From positions 40,812 through 104,811 of the forward strand of contig NZ_JAUFPS010000025.1 in NCBI RefSeq assembly GCF_030409315.1: a DNA stretch of 64,000 nt, read 5' to 3'. A program made the translations under genes and the position numbers. The notes below the pieces were generated by a model, which ran no database searches, was not told where the DNA came from, and saw only the letters and a program-made list of their open reading frames with translations. Positions 18,101-26,157 of this stretch are shown piece after piece (the stretch's first letter is position 1; each line of letters opens with the position of its first letter). This DNA is from Mucilaginibacter flavus (GTDB taxonomy: Bacteria > Bacteroidota > Bacteroidia > Sphingobacteriales > Sphingobacteriaceae).

Positions 18101-19199
18101 TGTTTTCGCCCAAATCCGTGAATGCCAATATATCCCTTGAATCTGTAGTAACATTGGTACGGTTGGTTGTCCAAACCTCAATTTTGGTTATGTTGATGTT
18201 TGAGCTGATAATAGGAATGTTTGACAGCGCCCTGTTATAGTTATTGCGAAAATACTGTGATAAAAAGAAGTGTTTGTTGGCCTCATAATCTGCCGGTGTA
18301 AGCCTGAACTCGCCTTGTTGCGAACCATTGGTAATGGTAATAGTTTTGGATTGCGACCGCTGTTGCGATAAAATACTGGTAACATCCAGCCTGCCAAACT
18401 TCAATTTGGTTTTTACGCCAAAAAGCGCCTGGCTGCCGGTAATTAGCGTAGTAGGCAAGGGCATACTAACGGTACCAGCTTCAATTTTCTGAATAATTTC
18501 GTCGGGCGAGCCTGTATAATCCAGCTTTATTTGGTTTTCAAACTGAAACTGGGCCTCGGTATTATAATTGGTGGTAATTTTTAATTTATCGCCTATGTTA
18601 CCCGTTACGTTTAACTGAATTTTTTGATCAAAATTAAAATTAAACTGGCTGCGCTGACGGGTATTGAACAACGGGTTTTCGTTTTTATTTACCTGCCCGG
18701 CCATAATCATTTCTGCCGATCCCTGCGGACGGATATCAATTTTATCGCTGCCAAACATTTGTTCAAACGTACGGCTCCGCACCTTAATCACCGGTATAAA
18801 TCCGGGTTGCTGCGAATCATAGGCATAATCATCTGCCAGTTGTTTGTAATAGCTACGTTGTTCAGATCGTTGTTTGAGTTGTAGGTATTGTGCAAAGGTT
18901 AGGTATTGAGGGGCTCGGTATAATAAATTTCCTACACGTTCATATAGGATGTATCGGTTGGTTACAGGATCATATTCAACCGTACGCACCAGTCCCGGCG
19001 GGTCCGAACTGAAAACACCCTCCCTGAGCCTAACATTTTTGGGTTGGGCCAGGTCAAGGGGGAGCGGCGTACTTTTCCGGGTCGTATCGGCCTTAACTTT
19101 CGGAGGCTGCTGTTGCTGCGCGTAAGCGCTGTTCAGCACGCCGAAAGCAAGAATTAACAACACACTTATAATAATATTATAAGTAAATATTTTGATCAA
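12141..19199 (-). CDS. sprA: SprA/Sov, outer-membrane translocon of the type IX secretion system
   Basis: At 2352 residues this is the giant barrel that carries folded cargo across the outer membrane in type IX secretion and gliding. An N-terminal signal peptide (IISVLLILAFGVLNSAYAQ) is followed by the conserved family start, including PPGLVRTVEYDPVTNRYILYERVG and GSAEMIMAGQVNKNENPLFNTRQR, and many barrel strands, ending in FNTAFTNFGINLKLLLQ. The frame begins with TTG at 19199. An in-frame TAG lies two codons upstream and no ATG precedes the signal peptide, so TTG is the likely start. It is followed by the YcxB-like gene and preceded by ruvA after 24 bases. Confidence 0.95.
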   Translation of the reverse strand: MIKIFTYNIIISVLLILAFGVLNSAYAQQQQPPKVKADTTRKSTPLPLDLAQPKNVRLREGVFSSDPPGLVRTVEYDPVTNRYILYERVGNLLYRAPQYLTFAQYLQLKQRSEQRSYYKQLADDYAYDSQQPGFIPVIKVRSRTFEQMFGSDKIDIRPQGSAEMIMAGQVNKNENPLFNTRQRSQFNFNFDQKIQLNVTGNIGDKLKITTNYNTEAQFQFENQIKLDYTGSPDEIIQKIEAGTVSMPLPTTLITGSQALFGVKTKLKFGRLDVTSILSQQRSQSKTITITNGSQQGEFRLTPADYEANKHFFLSQYFRNNYNRALSNIPIISSNINITKIEVWTTNRTNVTTDSRDILAFTDLGENKPYNTRLQSGAGFSALPAGFKGPGFAQQSNSLLNGLPAAVRQTNSNAVATYFQSLGNAANYTDNYSKLTYARKLVVDKDFKLNPQLGYISLNYPLNNDEVLAVAYQYTINGVQYQVGEFSSDIAVDPTTPKVLFVKLLKGELLKTNLPTWDLMMKNIYSLGAFQIAPTNFKLTVTRLDDKTGIEKTVMEEGANTKGKLWLQVTGLDNLNQQSDKQPDGYFDFLEGITIDSQNGRIVFPTIEPFGSDLAAKFTAGEADLAKRYVYQPLYDSTKTIAQQFFPALNRYVIKGTYSSSGGSEYQLNAVNIPQGSVTVTAGQLKLNEGTDYTIDYNSGRIRVLNQALLSSGQPISVKLENNELFGVQQKSLYGSRFDYHVNDKLNLGGTIMHLTEQPITQNEIAGEESISNTIWGFDANYSSQSRFLTRLVDKIPLIHTKAPSSVNFSGEFAQLIPGSPGALNFAGSKNGTSYLDDFENSQSIIDVKSANAWQISGTPQLFSESALFDDLSYGYNRARLAFYNIDPIFYTNSGTINVSRNDLSNHYARQVLEQEVFPYKQSATGQPLSLATLNMAFYPNVRGQYNYTTTGINPDGTLQNPKSRWGGMFRKLETNDFESLNVSYIEFWMLDPFIYKPNSTGGDLYFNLGSISEDILKDGRKSLENALPVNGDYTQVDETNWGRVSKLQPVINAFDNNPDARRLQDVGLDGLNDADERTKFAPVVNQIKGQLNTAAATAFANDPSSDDYQYYQGAALDQARLGILDRYAKYNGTDGNSKTSAQSQAELGIQNSASTSLPDGEDINRDNNMSQEDAYFQYKVSIRPGDMVVGQNNISDKVTANVKLPNGTTQAVTWYQFRIPINGYDSKVGNIDDFKAIRFMRMFMTNFADTSILRFATLELVRGEWRAFNTERNLLNVIADPSISNPPIDNSSIDVQAVNIEENGNRTPIPYVVPPGIQRQRNYNNLQTNTKLNEQSLSIEVKSLRDGYSRAAFRTFYNDLRKYKRIQMFVHAEGDQLKDNDINAFIRLGVDYQDNYYEYEVPLKITKPGTADPDAIWPADNAVDLELGLLTRAKLKRNHSNVPYNEVFKYTEGSQTVYIKGQPDLSRLRTIMIGVRNPLKGTNTTVTDDGLDKSGIVWFDELRLTDFDQRGGWAATARLDTKLADFADVTFSGSKTTVGFGTLDSRLNDRSQSDDQIYDISATAELGKFFPDKTGIHIPAYINVSSQRSMPQYDPGSPDIELKQTLAAATSKQERDSIRNAAVDYTLRQSINFTNVHKAKTNPSAANHVWDVENWNLSYAYTQFLHHDFTTQNDLEKTYHLNLSYNYTNTPKYYSPFSKIIKSNLLALARDINFSILPSRLNFSINFDRFYSENTLRDNDPNNFIPIPTTTFNKYFNITRVYGIGWNLTKSLQLDIDATNLSVVDEPAGRINGLKRDTLWDNLKKLGRTTNYNHTINLNYTLPISKIPGMDWASVVTRYSAHFNWQTQPLFAINDPSYDVGNSISNLREINVAPTLNMVSLYNKFPFIRKANNPNTPNGISKVLVGLLTSVKNISGTYSRKGGIYLPGYLPQSGIFGENSQYNAPGIGFLLGSQTDIRAKAVANGWISTDTLQNQLYTKSVNEDLHLRAVVEPFKDLRIELIALKTQEHDYQSNFKYLASSNSIETLSPVTTGSYTISYLTIGTAFKKTVGIDNTSPLFQKMLDNRKYISQKLASQNPNSTRLLDSVGFSDGYGQNSQNVLVPAFIAAYTGKDVKKSNLSQFPKIPIPNWDIRYTGLSKLPWLSDVFDSFDLSHGYRSSYNVNGFTTLLQYQETHGASSARDLNNDFLPYYQFSQVTIFEQFVPLLGANMRFKNSMTANLEFRQSRTLSLSLLNSQLAQQNEKIVVFGFGYHTKNFHFPFGWMEGGAPKDVNFKVDFSLRDNKTLIYRADVQAAEISSGAQNITVRPSIDYVINQRFNLNLFYDSNLTRPYTSQTFNTAFTNFGINLKLLLQ

Positions 19200-19223
19200 A
19201 AGCTAAGTCGAATTTGTACGTAA

Positions 19224-19808
19224 TTATAATGTTTTTAATGCAAACTTTATAAGTTGTTCTACGGTTAATTCTTCACCGTTGTTACTCATTTGCTGGTCAA
19301 GAACTTTCTCTGCCGCGTTTTTGGCAAAGCCCAACATTACCAGGGCAGTAAGTGCCTCATCTTTAGCAGTTTTATTTACAGGCACAACGGTAAGGGTATC
19401 CGGACCCTCTTTGCGTAATTTATCCTGCAGCTCCAGGATTACCCGTTGGGCCGATTTTGGGCCGATGCCTTTTATACGCTGAATAACGGCAACATTACCG
19501 CTTACGATAGCCGCCTGAATTTCGGCCGGAGTTATTGATGACAGCATCATACGGGCAGTATTTGGCCCAATACCCGATATAGATATCAGGTGCATAAACA
19601 GGCGGCGCTCACCATCATCGGCAAAACCGTACAGGGTGAGCGCGTCTTCTTTTACGTGTTGCCAAACGTATAACTTGCAGCTTTCGCTGGTGCCAAGTTT
19701 TGAATACGTATTTAACGATATATTGATGTGGTAACCTATACCCGTGGCATCAATAACTACATGCGATGCGCTTTTAAAAACTAGTTTACCACTAATATAA
19801 TCGTACAT
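19224..19808 (-). CDS. ruvA: Holliday junction DNA helicase subunit RuvA
   Basis: RuvA binds four-way DNA junctions as a tetramer and loads the RuvB motor during recombination repair. The 194 residues cover the OB-fold domain (MYDYISGKLVFKSASHVVIDATGIGYHI), two helix-hairpin-helix motifs (SISGIGPNTARMMLS near 75 and IQRIKGIGPKSAQRVILEL near 110) and the RuvB-binding domain III (DEALTALVMLGF). It lies 24 bases before sprA on the same strand. The sprA-ruvA-malic enzyme order is, from memory, common in this phylum. ruvB and ruvC are not in the window. Confidence 0.96.
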   Translation of the reverse strand: MYDYISGKLVFKSASHVVIDATGIGYHINISLNTYSKLGTSESCKLYVWQHVKEDALTLYGFADDGERRLFMHLISISGIGPNTARMMLSSITPAEIQAAIVSGNVAVIQRIKGIGPKSAQRVILELQDKLRKEGPDTLTVVPVNKTAKDEALTALVMLGFAKNAAEKVLDQQMSNNGEELTVEQLIKFALKTL

Positions 19809-19875
19809 ATATAAATATTATTTACTTGTTAAATTTATTAAAAAGCTGTTCAAAAATGAAGCACTTTTCTCCAAC

Positions 19876-19962
19876 TGTCATTCTGAGGAACGAAGAATCT
19901 TCTTCGCTATAAAAGTTTGCAATGATTAGGGCGAAGAAGATCCTTCGTTCCTCAGGATGACA
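19876..19962. repeat. Large inverted repeat, arms TGTCATTCTGAGGAACGAAG
   Basis: Arms of 32 bases (19876-19907 and 19931-19962) are reverse complements with two mismatches, around a 23-base loop. The arm sequence GTCAT(T/C)CTGAGGAACGAAG is of a kind recalled as dispersed through many bacterial genomes. In RNA it would fold into a long hairpin that could act as a terminator or stabiliser between maeB and ruvA. Confidence 0.85.
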
Positions 19963-20079
19963 ATTTTTTTTACAAAAGGTCATAGGTAGACACTAAGCAA
20001 TCTCATGCTTTATGTGTCAACTCCACTTTCATAATTAATTGAGCTAATTCACTTTAAAGCAATTACAAGGCGTATGCCC

Positions 20080-20112
20080 AGACTTACGAAGTTTTAAAAA
20101 CTTCGTAAGTCT
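20080..20112. repeat. Perfect palindrome, copy 1 (AGACTTACGAAGTTTT arms)
   Basis: Two 16-base arms are exact complements around a single base. The same 33 bases occur at 52276-52308, also in an intergenic gap, with flanking similarity (CC before, CGTC after). It is a dispersed palindromic repeat lying 13 bases from the maeB stop codon and may end its transcript. Confidence 0.9.
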
Positions 20113-20125
20113 TCCGTCGCCAGGT

Positions 20126-22402
20126 TTATTTATCGCCCGCTTTGGCCTGTGCGGTTATTACCGCTATGGTCACCATGTTCACAATTTCGCGCACCGAACT
20201 GCCCAGTTGCAATACGTGCACAGGCTTTTTAAGGCCTAACAATATCGGACCAACAGCTTCAGCACCACCTATTTCCTGCAATAATTTGTAGGCAATATTG
20301 CCCGATTCCAGGTTGGGGAATATCAGCGTATTAGCCGGTTTGCCATTAAGGGTCGAAAAAGGAAAATTATCTGCAAGCAAATCGGAGTTTAGGGCAAAGT
20401 TAGCCTGCATATCGCCATCGACCACCATATCGGGGTATTTGGCATGCAGTATCTTAGCAGTTTCCCTTGTTTTTTCAGGGATCACTCCTTCGTTCGATCC
20501 AAAATTAGAGTATGACAGTAAAGCTACCCTTGGGGCAATATTGAAACGCTTAACAGAACGTTCTATCAGCACGGTAATATCAACCAGCTCTTCTACCGTT
20601 GGGTTTACGTTTACTGTGGTATCGCCAAAAAACACCGGGCCTTTTGGTGTGATCATCATATACATACCCGCTACACGGTTTACACCTTCTTCGGTACCGA
20701 TGATCTGTAAAGCAGGTTTAACCGTGGTTACATAATCTTTGGTCAATCCCGAGATCAACGCGTCGGCCCTGCCAAACTGCACCATGCTGGCGCCGTAATA
20801 GTTACGGTCTATCATCATTTTGCGGGCCTCAAACAGGGTGATGCCCCTGCGCTGGCGTTTTTTATAAAGGAAATCAACGTACTCCTCCATGTTTTCGCAG
20901 CCCTCGCGCGGATCAATGATCTGTACATCGCCCAGATCAATCTCGTTATCGCGCATGATCTTTTTGATCTTCTCAATGTTACCCAACAATATCGGGGTAG
21001 CAATGCCCTCCTCTTTTACAATCTGGGCCGATCTTAAGATCTTGTAGTTATCTGCTTCCGCAAAAACTACACGTTTAGGGTTTTGCTTGGCTTTGTTGGT
21101 TAGGTTACGCAAAAGCTTATCATTATTACCCAAACGCGAACGTAGTTCCTCGGCATAAGCATCCCAATCGGTAATTACCTTACGGGCTACTCCCGATTCG
21201 ATGGCTGCCTTAGCAACCGCCATAGATACTTCTGTGATCAACCTTTGATCCATTGGTTTGGGAATAATATAATCCTTACCAAATTTAAGATTAGTAATAT
21301 TATAGGCCAGGTTAACGGCTTCGGGCACCGGCTTTTTGGCCATATCGGCAATAGCGATGGTAGCCGCAATTTTCATTTCTTCGTTAATGGCGGTTGCCCT
21401 TACATCAAGCGCGCCACGGAAAATATAGGGGAAGCCCAATACGTTGTTCACCTGATTCGGGAAATCCGACCGGCCGGTTGCCATAATGATATCATCGCGG
21501 GTACCGATAGCCAAATCGTAATCAATTTCGGGCACCGGGTTGGCCATTGCAAATACAATGGGCTTTTTAGCCATCGACTTAAGCATGTTTGGCGTTACCA
21601 CGTTACCTGCCGAAAGACCAACAAATACGTCGGCATCTTTCATAGCATCGGTTAATGTTTTAACATCGGTGCGGGTGGTAGCAAACTCCATCCTGATATC
21701 GTCCAGATCGGTACGTTGCTCATCCAGCACACCATTGATATCAAACATCACCAGGTTTTCTTTTTTTACCCCTAATGACAGGTACATTTTGGAGCAGGAT
21801 ACCGCAGCAGCACCGGCACCGTTCACCACCATTTTTATCTTATCAAGCTTTTTCCCCTGAATTTCGCAGGCGTTCATCAAGGCCGCGCCGGAGATGATGG
21901 CGGTACCATGCTGATCATCGTGCATCACCGGGATATTCATTTCGGCTTTAAGCCTGCGTTCAATTTCAAAACAGGTTGGTGCCGAAATATCTTCAAGGTT
22001 TACACCACCAAATGTAGGCTCAAGTGCCTTTACAATATTTACAAAGTCGTCAACACTTTTTGCATTCACCTCCAGGTCAAACACATCTATATCGGCATAA
22101 ATTTTAAACAGCAGGCCCTTGCCTTCCATTACCGGCTTACTGGCTTCTGGACCAATATTACCTAAACCAAGAACTGCGGTACCGTTACTGATCACAGCTA
22201 CCAGGTTACCTTTGGCTGTGTATTTATATACATCTTCAACATTATCGGCTATGCGCAGGCAAGGTTCGGCCACGCCAGGCGAGTAAGCCATTGTAAGGTC
22301 TCGTTGCGAATTGGTAGGCTTGGTAGGCACTACCTGTATCTTGCCCGGGCGACCCATTGAATGGTAATTCAGGGCGTCCTGTTTGCGGTTGTTCTTGTTC
22401 AT
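20126..22402 (-). CDS. maeB: NADP-dependent malic enzyme with C-terminal phosphotransacetylase-like domain
   Basis: MaeB-type enzymes convert malate to pyruvate and CO2 with NADP+. The malic domain fills residues 1-160 ([45 protein letters not shown]). The NAD(P)-binding domain follows ([14 protein letters not shown] near 195). A phosphotransacetylase-like domain makes up the last 330 residues ([18 protein letters not shown]) and is usually regulatory in this class. The frame stays open to a TTG at 22417, but the ATG at 22402 ([21 protein letters not shown]) fits better and leaves room for the promoter element at 22423. The length of 758 residues is normal. Confidence 0.94.
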   Translation of the reverse strand: MNKNNRKQDALNYHSMGRPGKIQVVPTKPTNSQRDLTMAYSPGVAEPCLRIADNVEDVYKYTAKGNLVAVISNGTAVLGLGNIGPEASKPVMEGKGLLFKIYADIDVFDLEVNAKSVDDFVNIVKALEPTFGGVNLEDISAPTCFEIERRLKAEMNIPVMHDDQHGTAIISGAALMNACEIQGKKLDKIKMVVNGAGAAAVSCSKMYLSLGVKKENLVMFDINGVLDEQRTDLDDIRMEFATTRTDVKTLTDAMKDADVFVGLSAGNVVTPNMLKSMAKKPIVFAMANPVPEIDYDLAIGTRDDIIMATGRSDFPNQVNNVLGFPYIFRGALDVRATAINEEMKIAATIAIADMAKKPVPEAVNLAYNITNLKFGKDYIIPKPMDQRLITEVSMAVAKAAIESGVARKVITDWDAYAEELRSRLGNNDKLLRNLTNKAKQNPKRVVFAEADNYKILRSAQIVKEEGIATPILLGNIEKIKKIMRDNEIDLGDVQIIDPREGCENMEEYVDFLYKKRQRRGITLFEARKMMIDRNYYGASMVQFGRADALISGLTKDYVTTVKPALQIIGTEEGVNRVAGMYMMITPKGPVFFGDTTVNVNPTVEELVDITVLIERSVKRFNIAPRVALLSYSNFGSNEGVIPEKTRETAKILHAKYPDMVVDGDMQANFALNSDLLADNFPFSTLNGKPANTLIFPNLESGNIAYKLLQEIGGAEAVGPILLGLKKPVHVLQLGSSVREIVNMVTIAVITAQAKAGDK

Positions 22403-22422
22403 CTTCTCAAAATTCAAGCGTT

Positions 22423-22430
22423 CAAAATTA
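22423..22430 (-). promoter_or_regulatory. Candidate -7 promoter element of maeB
   Basis: Reads TAATTTTG on the minus strand, matching TAnnTTTG, 20 bases before the chosen ATG. It would overlap the leader if the upstream TTG were used as the start, which supports the ATG. Confidence 0.4.
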
Positions 22431-22456
22431 CAATTCTTTTTATGGTAACCTCAAAT

Positions 22457-22493
22457 AAAAAAGCCCGGTTTTGAAACATGTCAAAATCGGGCT
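22457..22493 (-). terminator. Hairpin terminator after the MltD-like gene
   Basis: A 13-base stem (AGCCCGGTTTTGA with its complement, one G-U pair) encloses a 6-base loop. On the minus strand it is followed by a T-run. It lies 28 bases past the stop of the transglycosylase gene and separates it from maeB upstream... that is, from the promoter region of maeB. Confidence 0.8.
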
Positions 22494-22520
22494 ATTCCGT
22501 AAGCGGATATTATCCTGTAT

Positions 22521-23810
22521 TTACAACGTGGGTTTAGCATCGGCAGTTACACTGGCCGAGATATCGCCACCGGCTGCCACCCTAATGGTTTTACCTATCG
22601 GTGCGCGGTTACCTTCCAGGTTGTTCCATATTTTTAAATCGTGCACTTCGCAGCCAAATAAATCGGCTATGCCGGCCAAAGTTTCACCTTTTTTAACTTT
22701 ATGAAAGGTGGTTATCTTTCTATCTGTTTTGCCGGTTTCTACAAAAGCCGCACGCGTTACCGGGGCGGGCGTAGCAGCATAAACCGGCGCGGGTTTGGCA
22801 AATTCCATTGGCGCTACCGCGTCTCCGGCACTATTCAACACGTTGTATAAAGCAGCAAAATTTTCTTTTGAGGTTTGTGGTAAAATTAACCTGCGTGGCG
22901 CCTTAGGCGTACCGTTTACAATTAACCTGCGGTAAGCCGGATTAAGAATAGTGATCTCGCCGACGCCTACGTTTAAGGCGCGGGCAACATTACTTAACGA
23001 TACAAACTTTTTAACCATCACGGTGTCCGTTTTTATGGAAAAGTTGCAGGCCTGCGCGGTTATATTATGCTTGCCAAAATAATTCATTACGTAATTCATG
23101 GCGATAAAAGCGGGTACGTAACCACGTGTTTCGGCAGGCAGGTATTGGCGAATAGTCCAGAAATCGCTTCCAGCCCCTGCTTTTTCCATGGCATGCTCTA
23201 CATTGCTTTTACCACAATTGTAGGACGCAATAGCCAGCAGCCAATCGCCAAATTCCTGGTAAGCATCTTTCAGGTAAGCAGCAGCAGCGTAACTGGCCTG
23301 GATTGGGTCACGGCGCTCATCTATATAATCCGTCATGCTCAGACCGTAAATTTTGGCTGTAGTGGCCATAAACTGCCACGGACCTGTTGCTCCCACTCTT
23401 GATATGGCGTTAGGATCAAGCTTAGACTCTACTATGGATAAAAATTTTATTTCTTCGGGAATGCCCGCGTCGCGGAAAGCTTTCTCGTAAATTGGGAAGT
23501 AGTATTTGGTAAGACCGGCAACCTGCCCCATTTCGTCGCGGTTGTGCATGTACAAATCAATATAGCTTTGTACATATTCGTTATAATCTAACTGAATATC
23601 CTTGCGGACAGAATCCAGCCGGCGTTTATAAATACTACCTTGCGCCCCCACGGGCAGTGGGTGGTTAATTACCGGCACTATGGTAGTATCGGCGTTTACA
23701 TCAGCATGAAACGCTGCAATATGACTGATCTGTTTTGTTGACGGGAGAGCTTGGGCTTGAATGATTTGCAGTAGTGACAGGCAGATGGTAAGCGTAAATA
23801 ATCTCTTCAT
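22521..23810 (-). CDS. mltD: Membrane-bound lytic murein transglycosylase D-like, with LysM
   Basis: This enzyme should cleave the glycan strand of peptidoglycan to 1,6-anhydro products. A signal peptide (residues 1-20) leads to an SLT domain with the catalytic Glu in FLSIVESKLDPNAISRVGATGPWQFM (about residues 125-150) and the late motif AIASYNCGKSNVEHAM. Two LysM-type modules follow. The first is degenerate (VARALNVGVGEITILNPAYRR). The second is clear (HKVKKGETLAGIADLFGCEVHDLKIWN, about 370-410) and would bind the wall. The length of 429 residues fits MltD. A terminator follows; gatA lies 67 bases upstream on the same strand. Confidence 0.9.
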   Translation of the reverse strand: MKRLFTLTICLSLLQIIQAQALPSTKQISHIAAFHADVNADTTIVPVINHPLPVGAQGSIYKRRLDSVRKDIQLDYNEYVQSYIDLYMHNRDEMGQVAGLTKYYFPIYEKAFRDAGIPEEIKFLSIVESKLDPNAISRVGATGPWQFMATTAKIYGLSMTDYIDERRDPIQASYAAAAYLKDAYQEFGDWLLAIASYNCGKSNVEHAMEKAGAGSDFWTIRQYLPAETRGYVPAFIAMNYVMNYFGKHNITAQACNFSIKTDTVMVKKFVSLSNVARALNVGVGEITILNPAYRRLIVNGTPKAPRRLILPQTSKENFAALYNVLNSAGDAVAPMEFAKPAPVYAATPAPVTRAAFVETGKTDRKITTFHKVKKGETLAGIADLFGCEVHDLKIWNNLEGNRAPIGKTIRVAAGGDISASVTADAKPTL

Positions 23811-23877
23811 TTATTGGTGGATTTGATTAAGTAATGATGCTTGCCGCACCAGGTATTCTGCTAAACTACTCCCTTCT

Positions 23878-25302
23878 TTAAAGCTTGTGGAAGTATTCAG
23901 AGAAATTTAACAACTGTTGTTCGTTAAAATGTTTGGTTAATAATTGTAATCCTAACGGCAAACCTTTGGTATTATTGCCAACCGGCAACGATATGGCGGG
24001 CACACCAGCTAAAGATGCTTGTACGGTAAAAATATCATAAAGATACGTTACAACCGGATCTTTTTCTTCGGCACCTATGGCAAAAGCCGGTTCAGGTGCT
24101 GTAGGGATCAGGATAAAATCATATTCATTCAGAATCTCTTCTGTTTTTTCGCGAATCAACCTGCGTACTTTTTGCGCTTTGGCATAGTAGGCATCATAAT
24201 AACCGGCACTCAATACAAAGGTGCCCAACATAATGCGGCGTTTCACTTCTTTACCAAACCCTTCAGACCGTGAGCGTTTATAGGTGGATTGCAAACCTGT
24301 AGCCGCTGGGCTACGATAGCCGTAATGCACCCCATCAAACCTGGCCAGGTTTGATGAAGCTTCAGCTGAAGCTAATATATAATAAGCCGGGACCATGTAA
24401 TCCAACTGCTCAAAAGCTATCGGTTTTACGGTATGGCCTTCGGCCCTTAGTTTATCAATATATTTAACCATGGCGTCTTTCACCTCGGCATCAACGCCGG
24501 GGCTTGAAAGCGCTTCCTGTAAATAAGCTATTTTTTTTGCGGCAGGTTTTTCCTGGCTGATGGCAATAGGCTCGACCGCTTGTTGTGCCAAAGTATTATC
24601 ATAATCATCGGGACCGGCCATTACTTCATATAGTAAAGCCGCGTCCTCAACAGAGCGGGTTATAGGCCCTACCTGGTCAAATGACGACGCGTAAGCGATA
24701 ATACCATGCCTGGAGATACGGCCATAAGTAGGCTTAAAACCAATAACTCCGCAAAAAGATGCTGGTTGCCTTACCGAGCCGCCAGTATCGGTACCAATAG
24801 CTGCATGGCACATATTAGCCTGCACCGCAACTGCCGAACCACCCGACGAACCGCCGGATACCCTGGTTTCATCGGCATGGTTTTTTACCGGACCGAAAAA
24901 CGAATTTTCGTTTGAGCCGCCCATGGCAAATTCATCGCAATTACAGCGGCCAATAATCACGGCATCCTGCGCCAGCAAGCGCTCAACAATAGTTGATGAA
25001 TATATAGATGTAAAACCTTTGAGAATTTTGGAGGAGGCGTTAACCTCATGCCCTTTGTAGCAAATATTATCTTTAATGGCTATAACCATACCGGCCAGCT
25101 TACCGGCAGTGCCATTTTTAACGCGGTCATCAACCTCTTTGGCATTTGCCAAAGCCTCTGTTTCAAACACTTCGTTAAAAGCATTTAAATGGGCGTTTTT
25201 TTTGATCTCGCCCAAATAGTTTTTCACCAAACCCTGAACAGTAATCTCCGCACGCTGCAACCCGCTCTTTATTTCGGTTAAAGAGGAATAAAATTTAGCC
25301 AT
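23878..25302 (-). CDS. gatA: Glutamyl/aspartyl-tRNA amidotransferase subunit A
   Basis: GatA is the glutaminase subunit of GatCAB, which converts Glu-tRNA(Gln) or Asp-tRNA(Asn) to the correct amide. The amidase signature is complete: catalytic Lys in MVIAIKDNICYKG, and the GGSSGGSAVAV...GTDTGGSVRQPASFCGV core holding the cis-Ser and nucleophile Ser. The length of 474 residues is usual. gatB and gatC are not nearby. A tatA gene lies upstream beyond a terminator, so gatA is probably expressed from its own promoter. Confidence 0.95.
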   Translation of the reverse strand: MAKFYSSLTEIKSGLQRAEITVQGLVKNYLGEIKKNAHLNAFNEVFETEALANAKEVDDRVKNGTAGKLAGMVIAIKDNICYKGHEVNASSKILKGFTSIYSSTIVERLLAQDAVIIGRCNCDEFAMGGSNENSFFGPVKNHADETRVSGGSSGGSAVAVQANMCHAAIGTDTGGSVRQPASFCGVIGFKPTYGRISRHGIIAYASSFDQVGPITRSVEDAALLYEVMAGPDDYDNTLAQQAVEPIAISQEKPAAKKIAYLQEALSSPGVDAEVKDAMVKYIDKLRAEGHTVKPIAFEQLDYMVPAYYILASAEASSNLARFDGVHYGYRSPAATGLQSTYKRSRSEGFGKEVKRRIMLGTFVLSAGYYDAYYAKAQKVRRLIREKTEEILNEYDFILIPTAPEPAFAIGAEEKDPVVTYLYDIFTVQASLAGVPAISLPVGNNTKGLPLGLQLLTKHFNEQQLLNFSEYFHKL

Positions 25303-25317
25303 GGGGCTAAAATAAAA

Positions 25318-25360
25318 AAACTTATCCGTTGTAATAATAAATTATTCAACAGATAAGTTT
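25318..25360 (-). terminator. Hairpin terminator after tatA
   Basis: Arms AAACTTATCCGTTG and CAACAGATAAGTTT pair with one mismatch around an AT-rich, itself self-complementary loop. On the minus strand the stem ends in a T-rich run. It lies 43 bases beyond the tatA stop. Confidence 0.75.
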
Positions 25361-25402
25361 ATATCGTTATTAAAAGCGCTAAAAACGCTTTACCTCAAAG
25401 TA

Positions 25403-25576
25403 TTAAACTTTAGGTTTGTCTTCTGATGAAGAAGAGCTTTCGCCGTTTTGCGCGTCTTTAAATTCTTTAACGCCTTTTCCTAAACCTCTCATTAGTTCAG
25501 GTATTTTTTTACCGCCAAATAATAAAAGAATTGCAATGATGATCAGAATAATTTCTGGTGCGCCTAATCCACCCAT
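25403..25576 (-). CDS. tatA: Twin-arginine translocase protein TatA (57 residues)
   Basis: A short but clear TatA. Residues 1-22 ([22 protein letters not shown]) form the membrane helix, followed by the hinge [20 protein letters not shown], the amphipathic helix of the family, and a Ser-rich tail ending EDKPKV. TatA oligomers form the pore for folded proteins with twin-Arg signals. It lies 69 bases downstream of a second TatA-type gene; no tatC is in the window. The start is an ATG with no competing start. Confidence 0.93.
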   Translation of the reverse strand: MGGLGAPEIILIIIAILLLFGGKKIPELMRGLGKGVKEFKDAQNGESSSSSEDKPKV

Positions 25577-25645
25577 GATTTTTTAAGTTTTATGTATGTT
25601 AATATTATGATTAATGTAGAAGCTCTTTTGTATTTGCTTAAGCGA

Positions 25646-26104
25646 TTATGAATGTTTGCTTAAGTCGATTTTTGATTCGGTGCTGCTAACTGGCTCCGGC
25701 TCGTGGTTACTTACGAAAGGATTGGCTACCGGGATTGAATGCGGCAACTTATTTTCGGCAATCACCGGGTTGGGGTGATGCTCCACGCTTTCGGCAACGG
25801 GCGTTTCATCAGCACTGTGTTCTGCAATAAGCGGAGTTGAGTGTTCTTCAACAACGGGCGTAGCTTTCTCTTCTATTACCGGAGTTGTTGTGGTTTCTTC
25901 CTTTTTTTCGCTGTAGTTATTGATCTGGTTATTGATCTCTCGTTTAACATCTTCAGATGCATCTTTAAAATCACGGATACCTTTACCAAGTGTCCGTGCC
26001 ATTCCCGGAAGCTTTTCGCCTCCAAATAGCATTAATGCTGCAAAAAGTATCAGTACCATCTCGCCTGTACCAATATTTAAAAATAAAAAAACTGTACTTA
26101 GCAT
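25646..26104 (-). CDS. Second TatA/TatB-type protein with a long tail
   Basis: A 152-residue protein with the same fold at its N-terminus: a membrane helix (residues 10-28), FGGEKLPGMARTLGKGIRDFKDA and a short amphipathic helix. About 90 residues of Pro/Glu/Val/His-rich tail with repeated PVxEE/xEHS motifs follow. The phrase FGGEKLPG is TatA-like, while the long tail recalls TatB, so its class is unsure. It is followed by tatA and preceded by the EnvC-like gene after 53 bases. A TATATTTG promoter element lies 18 bases upstream. Confidence 0.85.
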   Translation of the reverse strand: MLSTVFLFLNIGTGEMVLILFAALMLFGGEKLPGMARTLGKGIRDFKDASEDVKREINNQINNYSEKKEETTTTPVIEEKATPVVEEHSTPLIAEHSADETPVAESVEHHPNPVIAENKLPHSIPVANPFVSNHEPEPVSSTESKIDLSKHS

Positions 26105-26122
26105 TGCATTTTTTTTAGGTTA

Positions 26123-26130
26123 CAAATATA
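26123..26130 (-). promoter_or_regulatory. Candidate -7 promoter element of the tat pair
   Basis: Reads TATATTTG on the minus strand, matching TAnnTTTG, 18 bases before the start codon at 26104. Confidence 0.45.
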
Positions 26131-26157
26131 AACAATTAATATCTCTTGTATTTACAA

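Larger units (their letters stand above)
19809..20125. other. 317-base gene-free gap with two unrelated palindromic repeats
   Basis: No coding frame is supported here. The gap holds a 32-base-arm inverted repeat (19876-19962) and a perfect 16-base-arm palindrome (20080-20112, a second copy at 52276-52308). Between them is plain sequence. On the minus strand both would lie in the 3' region of maeB and the leader of ruvA. Confidence 0.7.
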
